Shown in pieces: positions 25,906 through 34,553 of a DNA stretch of 64,000 nucleotides. The notes beneath the pieces were generated by a model that had not been told where the DNA came from, searched no databases, and was given only the letters and a program-made list of their open reading frames with translations. The translations under genes and the position numbers were made by a program. Source of the DNA: Bacillus_BA fengqiuensis. GTDB lineage: Bacteria; Bacillota; Bacilli; Bacillales; Bacillaceae_H. The first letter of the stretch is position 1. Every line of letters begins with the position of its first letter. The stretch is from the NCBI GenBank assembly GCA_030813035.1, contig JAUSTV010000001.1; one strand, written 5' to 3'.

Positions 25906-25945
25906 GAAAAAGCCTTGTGGTTTTTAATTACCATAAGGCTTTTTG
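25906..25945. terminator. bidirectional terminator
   Basis: AAAAAGCCTTGTGGT paired with ACCATAAGGCTTTTT (one wobble) around an AT-rich loop. A and T tracts on the two sides would let it work in both directions; on the minus strand it ends the 91-residue gene. Confidence 0.8.
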
Positions 25946-25949
25946 GATT

Positions 25950-26225
25950 TTAGTAAAGAGTAGGTGTAGGAGAACAGGCAACAGAATCTATAAATCTTGG
26001 GTCAATTCCGTAGAATTGCCAGAAGGCACCGTTCCATCTATATCCAGATACTTCACCATATTCGACACGAGTTGGGTAAAACCAGAATTGGTCCCCATTT
26101 ATAAGCCATACATAAGTGTTTTGATATACACAGTCAATAATATAGGATACAGAAGGTTTTGGTGGTATGAAAGGTGGGGGAGGAGATTGCGGTGCCATTG
26201 TCCCCTGCCGTGGGAAATATCCCAT
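25950..26225 (-). CDS. small proline-rich, aromatic protein of unknown function
   Basis: 91 residues from ATG 26225, with AAAGGAGTG eight bases upstream. The proline-rich N-terminus (PQSPPPPFIPPKPS) precedes a compact domain rich in Trp, Tyr and Phe (NTYVWLINGDQFWFYPTRVE, later GYRWNGAFWQFYGIDPR) and ending with a Cys. This pattern recurs in short Bacillales proteins, often mislabelled as transporters; I know of no proven function. Spore association is possible but not supported here. Confidence 0.72.
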   Translation of the reverse strand: MGYFPRQGTMAPQSPPPPFIPPKPSVSYIIDCVYQNTYVWLINGDQFWFYPTRVEYGEVSGYRWNGAFWQFYGIDPRFIDSVACSPTPTLY

Positions 26226-26322
26226 ATGATTTCACTCCTTTTAGTTAGGCTCTCAACATTATATGTTGGGAAGAAGTAAAAGGATTATTTAACGTGAAAA
26301 ACTAAAGATTGTGAAGTAATGT

Positions 26323-26390
26323 ACTTCAACTAACGGGTGGCTTTACTTCAATAAGGAGTAAGGTTTTTTTATTGCACTAACGGGGCAGGT
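26323..26390 (+). repeat. dispersed repeat family S, copy 1, interrupted by the intron
   Basis: Contains ACTAACGGGTGGCT and TTTTTTATTGCACTAACGGG followed by GCAGGT. Related sequence lies at 29060-29093 and 40291-40358, and a fragment GGCAGGTTAGTGAAATAG at about 25834. The group II intron begins directly after GCAGGT. Confidence 0.7.
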
Positions 26391-26898
26391 GTGCGGCCGA
26401 GCTTAGGTCGTATCATATAGCGGGTGAGATTCCCGCCGAGTAAGAACTAGCCATTCGCTCGTAGCGAGTCTTGGAGGGCTAAAGGTAACTTTAGTCTTTA
26501 AGCGTAGACAGTTAGGTGGCGGGCCGAAAGCCAAATGGTTGAAGGGATTGAGCTCCATAAACGTTAGTAAATGGAGAGGGCTGATGCCTTACCTGCGCGC
26601 AGAAAGCTACATTTTATCCTTCGTCAAAGGCAAGAAGGGTAAAACCTCTCTGGAGTCAGAGACCTTGGCACGTTACACATTGATATGATACGGCAACTCG
26701 GGAGACCCTACCGGTCTTTTCTATTGAAGAGTATGGTCTACAAGCGATAACAAGCAAGGAAACCAAATGCCGATTGTAGGGAGTCGGATAGCAGCGTAGT
26801 ACCAATGAAGTTGGGTAATGCCGATGGAGGGAAGGCTAGCTACCAGTTATCACCCTTACTAGGGACACATTTACTACACACAGAGGTAGGAATAATAA

Positions 26899-28227
26899 AT
26901 GGAAACAAAACTACTAAGGATAGCAGAATTAGCAAAATCCGAGCCTAAAATGAAATTCACATCTCTTGCACATTTATTGAATGAGCAATCCCTAACTCAG
27001 TGTCATCATGAATTGCCTAATAAAAAGGCAACTGGTATCAACGGAACGACAAAAGAACAATACAGTGACAGCTTGGAGGAAAACATAGAGGACTTAGTAA
27101 GTAGGCTTAAAAGCAAAAGTTATCGTCCTGTCCCAGTAAGACGAATGTATATCCCAAAGCTCAACTCAAACAAGATGAGACCATTGGGAATTCCGGAACA
27201 TGAAGATAAAATTGTCCAAAAAGGCATTACGAAAATACTAAATGCGATCTATGAAAATGACTTTCTAGACTGCTCATTCGGGTTCCGGCCAAACAGAAAC
27301 TGCCACGATGCGCTGAAAATACTTAATCAATATATTGAGAAGAGAGCAGTAAGTTATGTAGTAGATGTAGATATTAAAGGCTTCTTTGATAACGTTGACC
27401 ATAAATGGATGATGGAATTCTTGAAACTCCGTATCACTGACCCTAATCTACTGAGAATAATCAGCAGGTTTCTTAAAGGTGGATACATGGAGGAAGGTAA
27501 GAAATACAAGACAGACAATGGTACACCGCAAGGTGGAGTGATATCTCCGATATTAGCCAATGTCTATCTCCATTACGTTCTTGATCTATGGTTTGAAAAA
27601 GTGGTTAGGAAACAATGTAAAGGCCAGGCATATATAGTAAGATACGCAGATGATTTTGTTTGTTGTTTTCAGAACAAAAGTGAAGCCCAGCAATTCTTCC
27701 ATTCATTAAAAGCGAGATTAAAGAAATTTAACCTGGAAATAGCCGAGGATAAAACCAAAATAATTCCCTTCGGACGCTTTGCGGAAAAGAATGCAAAACG
27801 TGACGGGATTGGCAAACCAGATACCTTTGATTTCCTCGGGTTTACACACTATTGTGGGATAAGTAAACACGGCAAGTTTCGAGTAAAGCGGAAAACCAGC
27901 AGGAGGAAAGTCCAAGGCAAACTAAAAGAAACTAAAGAATGGCTGAAGAATAATAGGAATAAGGATATTCATATGATTATGGATAGATTTAAACGCTCAC
28001 TAATAGGTTATTACAACTATTATTGCATCACAGATAATACCCAAACTGTTAACAAATTTAAAGAGAAAATCGAGTGCTTACTATTTAAATGGCTAAACAG
28101 AAGAAGCCAAAGAAAATCCTTTACTTGGGATAAATTCAGGCTCTTTCTCAATAAATATCCACTACCTACACCAAGAATCAAAGTGAATATTTATGACTTA
28201 AGAAAAGAAATTAGCTACATTCTGTAA
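26899..28227 (+). CDS. ltrA: group II intron reverse transcriptase/maturase
   Basis: 442 residues. RT motifs are intact: VDVDIKGFFDNVDHKWM, GTPQGGVISPILANVYLHYV and the catalytic YADD at 249-252. The maturase (domain X) follows, with KRSLIGYYNYYCITDN. The protein ends shortly after domain X, without an HNH endonuclease domain, so mobility would rely on endonuclease-independent priming. It splices and reverse-transcribes its host intron. The start has AGAGGTAGGAATAATAA upstream, a modest ribosome site. Apparently functional. Confidence 0.93.
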   Translation: METKLLRIAELAKSEPKMKFTSLAHLLNEQSLTQCHHELPNKKATGINGTTKEQYSDSLEENIEDLVSRLKSKSYRPVPVRRMYIPKLNSNKMRPLGIPEHEDKIVQKGITKILNAIYENDFLDCSFGFRPNRNCHDALKILNQYIEKRAVSYVVDVDIKGFFDNVDHKWMMEFLKLRITDPNLLRIISRFLKGGYMEEGKKYKTDNGTPQGGVISPILANVYLHYVLDLWFEKVVRKQCKGQAYIVRYADDFVCCFQNKSEAQQFFHSLKARLKKFNLEIAEDKTKIIPFGRFAEKNAKRDGIGKPDTFDFLGFTHYCGISKHGKFRVKRKTSRRKVQGKLKETKEWLKNNRNKDIHMIMDRFKRSLIGYYNYYCITDNTQTVNKFKEKIECLLFKWLNRRSQRKSFTWDKFRLFLNKYPLPTPRIKVNIYDLRKEISYIL

Positions 28228-28241
28228 ATGATAATTTGGAG

Positions 28242-28275
28242 GAGCCGTGTGCGTTAATAGCGCAAGCACGGTTCT
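28242..28275 (+). ncRNA. group II intron domain V
   Basis: 34-base catalytic hairpin beginning GAGCCGTGTGCG and ending CGCAAGCACGGTTCT, 14 bases after the maturase stop codon. Confidence 0.88.
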
Positions 28276-28405
28276 GTGAGGGGGGTGGAGTACAATTTAC
28301 CGCAAGGTAGAAAGGCTCCCTTCTACTCGACCGAAGAAGGATAAAAAGGTGTTTACAGAAATAGAAAAAGCCCACCGTATCCCCGACAGGCTGTCATTGT
28401 TTGTT

Positions 28406-28756
28406 TCAAAATGCATATCTAAACAGACCATAATATAATGGACCGAGCAGGATGATGATCATACCTATGATATAAAGGTATCGAATTGGTTTAGGCATTT
28501 CTTCAAGCTCATGATTATCATGACTCTTGATGAAGCCGAAGGCGACATCCCAAATGATTCCGCCGACAAACACAACTTGCCATACAAGAGGTGTAAAAAT
28601 CGGCGTATCTGTCACGTAGCCGAAAAGCCCAAGCCAAGTAATGATGGAGATCGCAAAGTCTAACTTACCAAAAATGGTTTTGTCTCCCTTGATCAAAAAT
28701 CCAATCGCTGCAGTGCCCAATATCCCTAAATAAATATACCAAAATATTTCTGCCAT
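28406..28756 (-). CDS. four-helix membrane protein of unknown function
   Basis: 116 residues with hydrophobic segments at about 3-22, 32-50, 55-75 and 90-112, separated by short polar loops; the third loop is charged (IKSHDNHELEEMPKPIRY). ATG 28756 is preceded by AAAGGAAATAAG. No family recognised. It stands alone between the intron and the gltC gene. Confidence 0.72.
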   Translation of the reverse strand: MAEIFWYIYLGILGTAAIGFLIKGDKTIFGKLDFAISIITWLGLFGYVTDTPIFTPLVWQVVFVGGIIWDVAFGFIKSHDNHELEEMPKPIRYLYIIGMIIILLGPLYYGLFRYAF

Positions 28757-29104
28757 TACTTATTTCCTTTTCTCTTAGATGTTTCTATTATACTTTCTAT
28801 TTTAGCAAAAAGAAAATCTTTTATTTTTGAACACGCCCGAAGGAACACACCATTAGCTCTTCGCTAAAATCCCACGATCCACTGTCGAAGATTACAATAT
28901 AATGATGGTTCTTCACAAAAAAAACGCTATATCAAAAGGTAGAAAACTTAACGATTTACTCCAGATTCCATTCGCTGAATATGTAAACGAAATGTAAATC
29001 AGTAAAGACCTTAGTTGATTTGAGATTTTTCCCTAGGCAACAATTTATATGATTAGAGCTTTTTATTATGCTTACGGGGCAGGTTAGTGAAAGAAGACAA
29101 GGTT
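28757..29104. other. intergenic region with repeat S copy 2
   Basis: No gene seen. AT-rich; the only recognisable element is the repeat S fragment at 29060-29093. Confidence 0.4.
29060..29093 (+). repeat. dispersed repeat family S, copy 2 (uninterrupted)
   Basis: TTTTTATTATGCTTACGGGG then CAGGTTAGTGAAAG. It keeps the GCAGGT IBS1 sequence of the intron target but has CTTACG in place of ACTAACG at IBS2. Confidence 0.65.
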
Positions 29105-30016
29105 TTACTTTCTAAACTCATTTAATCTTTCATAAGTTTCAAGCAGGAAATCATAAAACAAGGCTTCGGTTGGGAGCAGTTCACGTTGGGTCGGGTAGAT
29201 GACACCGACTGTTCTTGTGAGACTCGCATCTGATATTGGAATCATGACGGTGGACCGAGGTGTGTTATCTATCAATGTCATCTCTGGCATCAATGCTACA
29301 CCTAAGCCTGCAGAGACTAACCCTTTTAATGCATCAATATCTTTCCCTTCGAATGCAATTTGTGGTGAAAAACCTGCATCATTACATGCTTGAACAACTT
29401 GTTCACGAAATATAAACCCTTCAGGAAGGACACAGAATGAGTCATCCTTTAACTTCCGTAACCTAATCGATTTCTGATCAGCTAATGGATGATGAAGAGG
29501 GATGAGGGCCACTATATTTTCTGTGAACAAGGTAGCTCCTTTAATTTTTTTCTCTTTTTCCGGATTGGGCATGGGTGCAATCATGGCCAAATTAAATTCA
29601 CCATTTACAACGCCATCTATTAAATCATAATAAAGTGCATTGCTCATTTGAAATTTAGCTTCTGGGTACCGAGTGCGAAAAGAATAAATGATGGAAGGCA
29701 ATGTATGAGCCGCCATGCTAATAGGGAATGCAATTCGAACGGTCCCTTTTTCAGGATTTAAATATTCTTCTACTTCCCTCTTTGCATCCTCCATCAAATT
29801 CCACACTTGTTTCATCCGGTCAAAAAAAATTCTGCCTAGTGGGGTTAACTTGACGCTTCTTCCCTCACGTATAAAAAGTTCTACGCCTAATTCGTTTTCT
29901 AAATTGAAAATTTGTCTGCTAACGGAAGATTGGGCAACATGCAAGGCATCTGCCGCCTCTGTTACATGCTCTCTTTTGGCAACTTCCAGAAAATATTTAA
30001 TTTGCCTCGTCTCCAT
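29105..30016 (-). CDS. gltC: LysR-family regulator of glutamate metabolism, GltC-like
   Basis: 303 residues. The helix-turn-helix (HVTEAADALHVAQSSVSRQI) and the effector domain, including VALIPLHHPLADQKS and FEGKDIDALKGLVSAGLGVA, closely follow B. subtilis GltC, which activates glutamate synthase genes. Here it is divergent from a glutamate dehydrogenase gene, so it probably controls that gene, linking nitrogen and carbon state. The start is at ATG 30016 with a weak upstream ribosome site. Assignment as GltC rather than a paralogue such as GltR is likely but not certain. Confidence 0.85.
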   Translation of the reverse strand: METRQIKYFLEVAKREHVTEAADALHVAQSSVSRQIFNLENELGVELFIREGRSVKLTPLGRIFFDRMKQVWNLMEDAKREVEEYLNPEKGTVRIAFPISMAAHTLPSIIYSFRTRYPEAKFQMSNALYYDLIDGVVNGEFNLAMIAPMPNPEKEKKIKGATLFTENIVALIPLHHPLADQKSIRLRKLKDDSFCVLPEGFIFREQVVQACNDAGFSPQIAFEGKDIDALKGLVSAGLGVALMPEMTLIDNTPRSTVMIPISDASLTRTVGVIYPTQRELLPTEALFYDFLLETYERLNEFRK

Positions 30017-30163
30017 TTTTTAACCACTCCATTTTAATGCGTTTAATGCATTGATTTCATCGGAAATTAATATTGGAACTATCAATTATAAAATTATAAA
30101 ATGAAAACACATTTAAGAAAAGGAAATTTTCCGAACTTTAAAATATATTAGGGGCTGAATGTT

Positions 30164-31546
30164 ATGAAAGTGCTGGAAAAAGTAGAAGAGAAGCAAACAC
30201 AAATCGTGAAAGATTACGTAAATCGTTTATTTCAAAGTGTTCAAATGCGTAATTCAAATGAATGGGAGTTCCAGCAGGCTGTTAAAGAAGTACTTGATTC
30301 TTTAGTACCTGTCCTTGTGAAAAATCCTATATATATGAAACAAGCAGTTCTAGAAAGAATGATCGAACCAGAGCGATTGATTACCTTTAGAGTTCCATGG
30401 GTGGACGATAAAGGGAATGTAAAAGTGAATCGTGGATATCGTGTACAGTTTAGTAGTGCTATTGGACCTTATAAGGGGGGACTAAGATTTCACCCTTCTG
30501 TTAACGCAAGCATTATAAAATTTCTCGGGTTTGAGCAAATCTTCAAAAACTCATTAACAGGGCAGCCAATAGGCGGTGGAAAAGGCGGTTCTGACTTTGA
30601 TCCAAAAGGCAAATCTGATTTAGAAATTATGCGCTTTTGTCAGAGCTTTATGACAGAGCTTAGCAGACATATCGGACCCGATACCGATGTTCCCGCTGGG
30701 GATATAGGGGTAGGGGCTAAAGAAATCGGTTATATGTTCGGACAATATAAAAAATTAAAAGGTGCTTATGAAGCAGGTGTACTAACTGGAAAAGGCATTG
30801 GTTATGGAGGGAGCTTAGGCCGGAAAGAAGCGACAGGGTATGGATTAGTATACTTTGTAGAAGAAATGCTTAAGAATCAAGGATTAAGTTTTAAAGGAAG
30901 TACAGTTGTGGTATCTGGTTCAGGAAATGTTTCGATTTATGCAATGGAAAAAGCCATGCAGTTTGGGGCAAAAGTGGTAGCATGCAGCGATTCAAGCGGC
31001 TATGTTTATGATCGAAATGGAATTAACCTAGATACGGTTAAACGATTAAAAGAAGTAGAGAATAAAAGAATTTTTGAATATGTCAAAGAACATCCAGATG
31101 CTATCTATCAAGAAGGGTGTTCAGGCATCTGGGCGATCCCGTGCGATATTGCTTTACCATGTGCAACGCAAAATGAGTTAAATAAGGAAGCGGCAGAAAT
31201 GTTAGTTTCGAATGGGGTAAAGGCAGTGGGAGAAGGTGCAAATATGCCTTCTACTCAAGAAGCCATCGATACTTTTATGGATCATAATGTTTTGTTTGCT
31301 CCTGCCAAAGCAGCAAATGCAGGCGGGGTTGCAGTCTCTGCGTTAGAAATGGCGCAAAATAGTGCAAGGCTGGCTTGGACACAAGAAGAAGTCGATCTGA
31401 AATTACAAGCCATCATGAAAGATATTTATAGTAAAAGTTTGAAAGCATCAGAAGATTATGATGTTCCGGGGAATCTTGTTGTCGGCGCTAATATAGCTGG
31501 ATTCGTAAAAGTAGCTGAGGCAATGATCGCACAGGGAGTTATATAA
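30164..31546 (+). CDS. gdhA: glutamate dehydrogenase, NADP-type
   Basis: 460 residues, the length of hexameric NADP-specific enzymes (the NAD type RocG/GudB is about 425). It interconverts glutamate with 2-oxoglutarate and ammonium. Conserved features: glutamate site YRVQFSSAIGPYKGGLRFHP, catalytic lysine loop PIGGGKGGSDFDPKGKSD, DTDVPAGDIGVG, and the nucleotide-binding segment VVSGSGNVSIYAMEKA. The SGSGNVSIYA form fits NADP use and biosynthetic direction. The stop codon TAA is supplied by repeat R copy 4. Confidence 0.93.
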   Translation: MKVLEKVEEKQTQIVKDYVNRLFQSVQMRNSNEWEFQQAVKEVLDSLVPVLVKNPIYMKQAVLERMIEPERLITFRVPWVDDKGNVKVNRGYRVQFSSAIGPYKGGLRFHPSVNASIIKFLGFEQIFKNSLTGQPIGGGKGGSDFDPKGKSDLEIMRFCQSFMTELSRHIGPDTDVPAGDIGVGAKEIGYMFGQYKKLKGAYEAGVLTGKGIGYGGSLGRKEATGYGLVYFVEEMLKNQGLSFKGSTVVVSGSGNVSIYAMEKAMQFGAKVVACSDSSGYVYDRNGINLDTVKRLKEVENKRIFEYVKEHPDAIYQEGCSGIWAIPCDIALPCATQNELNKEAAEMLVSNGVKAVGEGANMPSTQEAIDTFMDHNVLFAPAKAANAGGVAVSALEMAQNSARLAWTQEEVDLKLQAIMKDIYSKSLKASEDYDVPGNLVVGANIAGFVKVAEAMIAQGVI

Positions 31547-31706
31547 AGGAAACTTCCATCGGTGGGGGGTCCTTCATCCCCCTGCCCTAAACTTCCGCGA
31601 TTACTAAAGAACGAAGACTAAAAACGCGACGTCCATCTCCACGTCTTCGCTAGCACATCCTGTACGTCGGAATGGGGGGGCTTACTGCCCGTTAATGAGG
31701 GATAAA
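31544..31706 (+). repeat. dispersed repeat family R, copy 4 (long form)
   Basis: Starts TAAAGGAAACTTCCATCGGT, ends CTTACTGCCCGTTAATGAGG then GATAAA. Between them is an insert of about 110 bp carrying CTTCCGCGATTACT, also present in copy 5. The first TAA is the gdhA stop codon. Confidence 0.85.
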
Positions 31707-31762
31707 ATATAGTATCTAGTTATGATGGTAATAGAAAAAAGATAGAGTACTATAAAACGACG

Positions 31763-31789
31763 AAAGGTCACTGATTGGTGGCCTTTTTG
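31763..31789 (+). terminator. Rho-independent terminator downstream of gdhA
   Basis: AAAGGTCAC-TGATTG-GTGGCCTTT with one wobble, then TT; located after the repeat. Confidence 0.75.
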
Positions 31790-32071
31790 TTGTTTTGATG
31801 GAAGAAGGATTGCATAAATTCCTCCTTTTTATGCAGTTACTAAGCTTTTTCAGAGACCGAAAACGTTGATTCCTTAACAAGGTGTAAAAAGTTGTATAAG
31901 CGATAAATTGTGATACGTGAACTCCCTTGGGTGGAAAGGGGGTGTTTGTGTTCATTTTATACATAATTTAAACTTAATAATTTTTCATTTAATGATAGAA
32001 TATGTAATATATATCCAGTTGATTATGGGGGAAAATGCCTCTAAATAAAATCTTTACAAGGAGTGAGCTGG
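31790..32071 (+). other. intergenic region before the DoxX remnant
   Basis: AT-rich with no coding frame that I trust. No promoter could be assigned with confidence. Confidence 0.3.
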
Positions 32072-32230
32072 ATGATAACTATTATGCAAGTGATTTTAGC
32101 AGTTTTTATTTTAGTAGGAGGATTCATAAAACTTTTCCGTGTACCGTTTCAGGTTGAACATTGGCAGCACTACCAATATCCATTGTGGTTCATGTCTGTA
32201 ATTGGTCTTATATCAACAAATCATTCCTAA
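32072..32230 (+). pseudogene. truncated DoxX-like membrane protein gene
   Basis: ATG 32072 follows AAGGAGTGAGC, so translation could still begin. The 52 residues start with a hydrophobic helix and FIKLFRVPFQVEHW, then YQYPLWFMSVIG, the N-terminal pattern of DoxX-like (DoxX_2) proteins of about 120 residues. The frame then runs into sequence of a different gene and stops at 32228-32230. The rest of the DoxX gene is missing, so a deletion joined two unrelated genes here. Confidence 0.6.
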
Positions 32231-32453
32231 TCATCTTATGGGGAAAGTGTTTTCGATTCGACTCTTTATTATCCGTGCTGCAATGCCTCTTGGAGTTCTC
32301 ATTGGAGGTATGTTAGGAGAACTTTGGAGTATACGTGCTGTGTTTTTGACAATTGGAATCATTATTTGTTCTTCATCTCCACTGGGAATTTGCCATCCCT
32401 ATTTTAGATTTTTAAATGGTCCAGTCAATAAATCGATTCATTCGACTAGTTAA
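32202..32453 (+). pseudogene. C-terminal fragment of an MFS transporter
   Basis: The frame contains LYQQIIPNHLMGKVFSIRLF and AAMPLGVLIGGMLGELWSIR, typical of the region after helix 10 of macrolide-efflux-like MFS proteins. It starts inside the DoxX remnant in another frame, without a ribosome site, and stops at 32453. Only about 80 residues of an expected 400 remain. Confidence 0.6.
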
Positions 32454-32603
32454 TGTTAAGGAGGTAAAATTTTCGGTTCATTTCCGAAATAATGGTTATG
32501 CAAACTAAGGATGAATGGAATATACATGAGCAAATTGACTTTTGTTTTATAGGAATAGGCAGATAAAATAAATACAAATAATTGGCTTAATAGGGGGACC
32601 GGT

Positions 32604-33200
32604 ATGAAGAAACAAGATATAGCTATTGTATTAGTTCATGAAATATATGGAGTTAATGAACATATGAAATATATGCAAAAAAGGTTATCGTTGCTAGGAA
32701 TACATGTAATTTGTCCCGATTTATTGCATAAAGAACCCCCTTATAAGTACGCTGAGGAAGCACTTGCTTATCAAAATTTCGTTCAAAATATCGGTTTTGA
32801 GTATGGAGTACAACAAGTTAATCAGGCCATAGCTAAGCTGAAACAACAATATCAGAGAGTTGGAGTAGTCGGATTTAGTGTTGGGGCAACAATCGCATGG
32901 TTATGTAGTGAAAATAAAATGTGTGACTTCGTGATAGGTTGTTATGGATCGCGAATTCGAAATCATACAGATATTGAGCCTGCATGTCCGACACTTCTAA
33001 TTTTCCCAACTGAGGAAAAAGCATTTGATGTACATACTCTAGTTGAAACATTAAAGAAAAAGGAATATAGAGATTTGAAACTTAAGAGTTTTCCTGGAGT
33101 ACATGGATTTATAGATTCTTTTTCTCAAAATTATCATGAAGTATCCGCCGTTAAAGCATTACAATGTATAGATGAATTTCTACAAGATCATTTAAATTAG
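32604..33200 (+). CDS. dienelactone hydrolase-family alpha/beta hydrolase
   Basis: 198 residues. The start of the fold is IAIVLVHEIYGVNEHMK, as in dienelactone hydrolases. The nucleophile elbow is GFSVGA with Ser92 in place of the usual Cys; His166 in PGVHGF completes the triad, with Asp141 or a nearby Glu as the acid. The substrate is unknown. The start codon has GGGGGACCGG upstream. It has its own terminator and no operon partner. Confidence 0.85.
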   Translation: MKKQDIAIVLVHEIYGVNEHMKYMQKRLSLLGIHVICPDLLHKEPPYKYAEEALAYQNFVQNIGFEYGVQQVNQAIAKLKQQYQRVGVVGFSVGATIAWLCSENKMCDFVIGCYGSRIRNHTDIEPACPTLLIFPTEEKAFDVHTLVETLKKKEYRDLKLKSFPGVHGFIDSFSQNYHEVSAVKALQCIDEFLQDHLN

Positions 33201-33253
33201 AATTTCCTCTAACACCTGTTATGGTAATCTAAACATTGAAATGGGTTCTATGT

Positions 33254-33284
33254 AAACCTCTCTTGTATCAGGAGAGGTTTTTTT
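33254..33284 (+). terminator. Rho-independent terminator after the hydrolase
   Basis: AAACCTCTC-TTGTATCAG-GAGAGGTTT followed by TTTT. Confidence 0.88.
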
Positions 33285-33573
33285 ACGGTCGTTTTTCTTC
33301 AACAAACACATGAGGAAGCAAATGAAAAAATTTTTTCTTTTATTAAGAGAAGTTAACAGTTCATTTAAAATTAGGTGAATATTGGTTTAATCGACATTTT
33401 TTTAACAATAGCTTGTTTATAATGACTTTATCTTTGAAAGAAGGGAGTTGAAAATCTACTTTAATTAAATGCCTAGGAAAGCAACTAAAAAATAATAGGA
33501 TGGTATTGTCTCTTGTTTACACTAACTCCTTTTTTACAGTAATATGCCCCCCTATAAGAAAAAGGAGAACAAA
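33285..33573 (+). other. intergenic region, promoter-like AT-rich sequence
   Basis: No gene seen. A TATAAT-like hexamer occurs in TTGTTTATAATGAC near 33414-33427. The remainder shows no clear structure. Confidence 0.3.
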
Positions 33574-33593
33574 ATGGGTGAGGAGGGATTATG

Positions 33594-33686
33594 ATGGAGG
33601 TTTTACTCTACGTAGGTACATATCTCGTGGGTATTTCTACTATTTTATGGCTGATTACCCACGCTTTTAACCTATTATTTAAATAG
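33594..33686 (+). CDS. 30-residue single-helix membrane protein
   Basis: ATG 33594 lies seven bases after AGGAGG. The peptide is almost entirely a hydrophobic helix (begins MEVLLYVGTYLVG, ends AFNLLFK). A six-codon frame, MGEEGL, starts at ATG 33574 behind AAAAGGAG and stops at TGA 33592-33594, overlapping this start as TGATG, so the two would be translationally coupled. Small hydrophobic peptides of this kind may be regulatory or toxin-like; no family recognised. Confidence 0.5.
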   Translation: MEVLLYVGTYLVGISTILWLITHAFNLLFK

Positions 33687-33778
33687 AGTATAACGACCAA
33701 GAGAAACCAACATTTTGGTAGACTCTGTTCAAAATTGACGATATCGATTGGGAACAGTAATAGAAAGGAGAAAAGGAA

Positions 33779-34123
33779 ATGCGTGATGATTCCAACATTC
33801 TTGAAGAAAAGGAGAGGAAACTAGTACGGTATTTAGAAGCATGTACAACAGAGGAAGTTTTGAAAGAAGCTCAGGAATACACCCCATCCCTTCGTTCTCA
33901 TTCAAGTCTTCTCCGTAAGTTGAGGGAAATGAAGCTGCCACAACCCGTCGTCAACACTCTCATTTATTATACTCTTGCTACGAACGATCAAAAACCTGTG
34001 GATTGTAAGCTATTGACGCTTGCTGTTTTATGCAGAAAACTTAACATAAAAAATGCCCAGACAGCGGTTACCTTCTTTAAGCTGTATTATTCATACCATA
34101 CCCAAATAAGCCAAGAAGGGTAA
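33779..34123 (+). CDS. DnaD/DnaB-like helical-bundle protein (helicase-loader related)
   Basis: 114 residues, all helical and charged. The segment LPQPVVNTLIYYTLATNDQK resembles the C-terminal DnaD/DnaB_2 bundle of replication initiation and membrane attachment proteins, where a similar 'PPVVNVLIEYVL' run occurs. Without the N-terminal winged helix of full-length DnaB or DnaD it may be a short paralogue or a plasmid/phage-derived fragment. GAAAGGAGAAAAGG lies before the ATG. The two tiny genes around it are on the same strand. Confidence 0.55.
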   Translation: MRDDSNILEEKERKLVRYLEACTTEEVLKEAQEYTPSLRSHSSLLRKLREMKLPQPVVNTLIYYTLATNDQKPVDCKLLTLAVLCRKLNIKNAQTAVTFFKLYYSYHTQISQEG

Positions 34124-34188
34124 AACCGATTTTACCTTGAGAAAAAATAGACTGGCTCACTCCGACAACGTAAGAAAGGGGACTTTTC

Positions 34189-34317
34189 ATGAAAAATCGT
34201 GACAATAAGCGAAAAAAGAAACGTAATTTTGTGAAGGACTACTTGAAAAACAAATTGAAAAATTGGAAACCTAAACCTGCCAAAGAACCTGCACCTAACT
34301 ATAAAACATCAGCATAA
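34189..34317 (+). CDS. small basic protein of 42 residues
   Basis: ATG 34189 follows GAAAGGGG. The peptide is very basic (KRKKKRNFVKDY near the N-terminus, WKPKPAKEPAPNYK near the end) with no hydrophobic segment; nucleic acid binding is possible by charge only. It ends just before a hairpin. No family recognised. Confidence 0.55.
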   Translation: MKNRDNKRKKKRNFVKDYLKNKLKNWKPKPAKEPAPNYKTSA

Positions 34318-34326
34318 TAGAAAAAA

Positions 34327-34359
34327 GGAAGGTGGACATGTTACGTATGTCCACTTTCC
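34327..34359. terminator. hairpin after the small basic protein gene
   Basis: GGAAGGTGGACAT / ATGTCCACTTTCC with one wobble and a 7-base loop. The A tract on its left would make it a terminator for the minus strand; on the plus strand only a weak T content follows. Confidence 0.6.
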
Positions 34360-34553
34360 TCTTCGCTACATGATGGATACTATTTATTTAAAACATACTA
34401 CAGAGTAACCATAAACTATAAAAATGTGACAATAATTTTCCAATTCCTAAAAATTAAACTGGAAATCGCTTTCCATTTGTTATAATTTATTCCAGGAGCG
34501 ATAGTGCTTTTATATAGGAGTATACATACAAAATTGGAAGGGTCTTGGTTGTA

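Larger units (their letters stand above)
26391..28331 (+). mobile_element. group II intron
   Basis: Retrotransposable ribozyme. The 5' end GTGCGGCCGAGC fits the GUGYG consensus. A reverse transcriptase gene sits in domain IV, and a canonical 34-base domain V lies at 28242-28275. The 3' end is placed at CTACTCGAC (28323-28331). EBS2 CGTTAGT (26562-26568) is the exact complement of IBS2 ACTAACG (26376-26382), and EBS1 ACCTGC (26591-26596) the exact complement of IBS1 GCAGGT (26385-26390). These pairings fix the 5' junction well. The 3' junction is less certain by a few bases. Confidence 0.88.

Noticed and set aside
31716..31964. 82-codon minus-strand frame downstream of gdhA
   Set aside because: Overlaps a terminator, no ribosome site, no family features.
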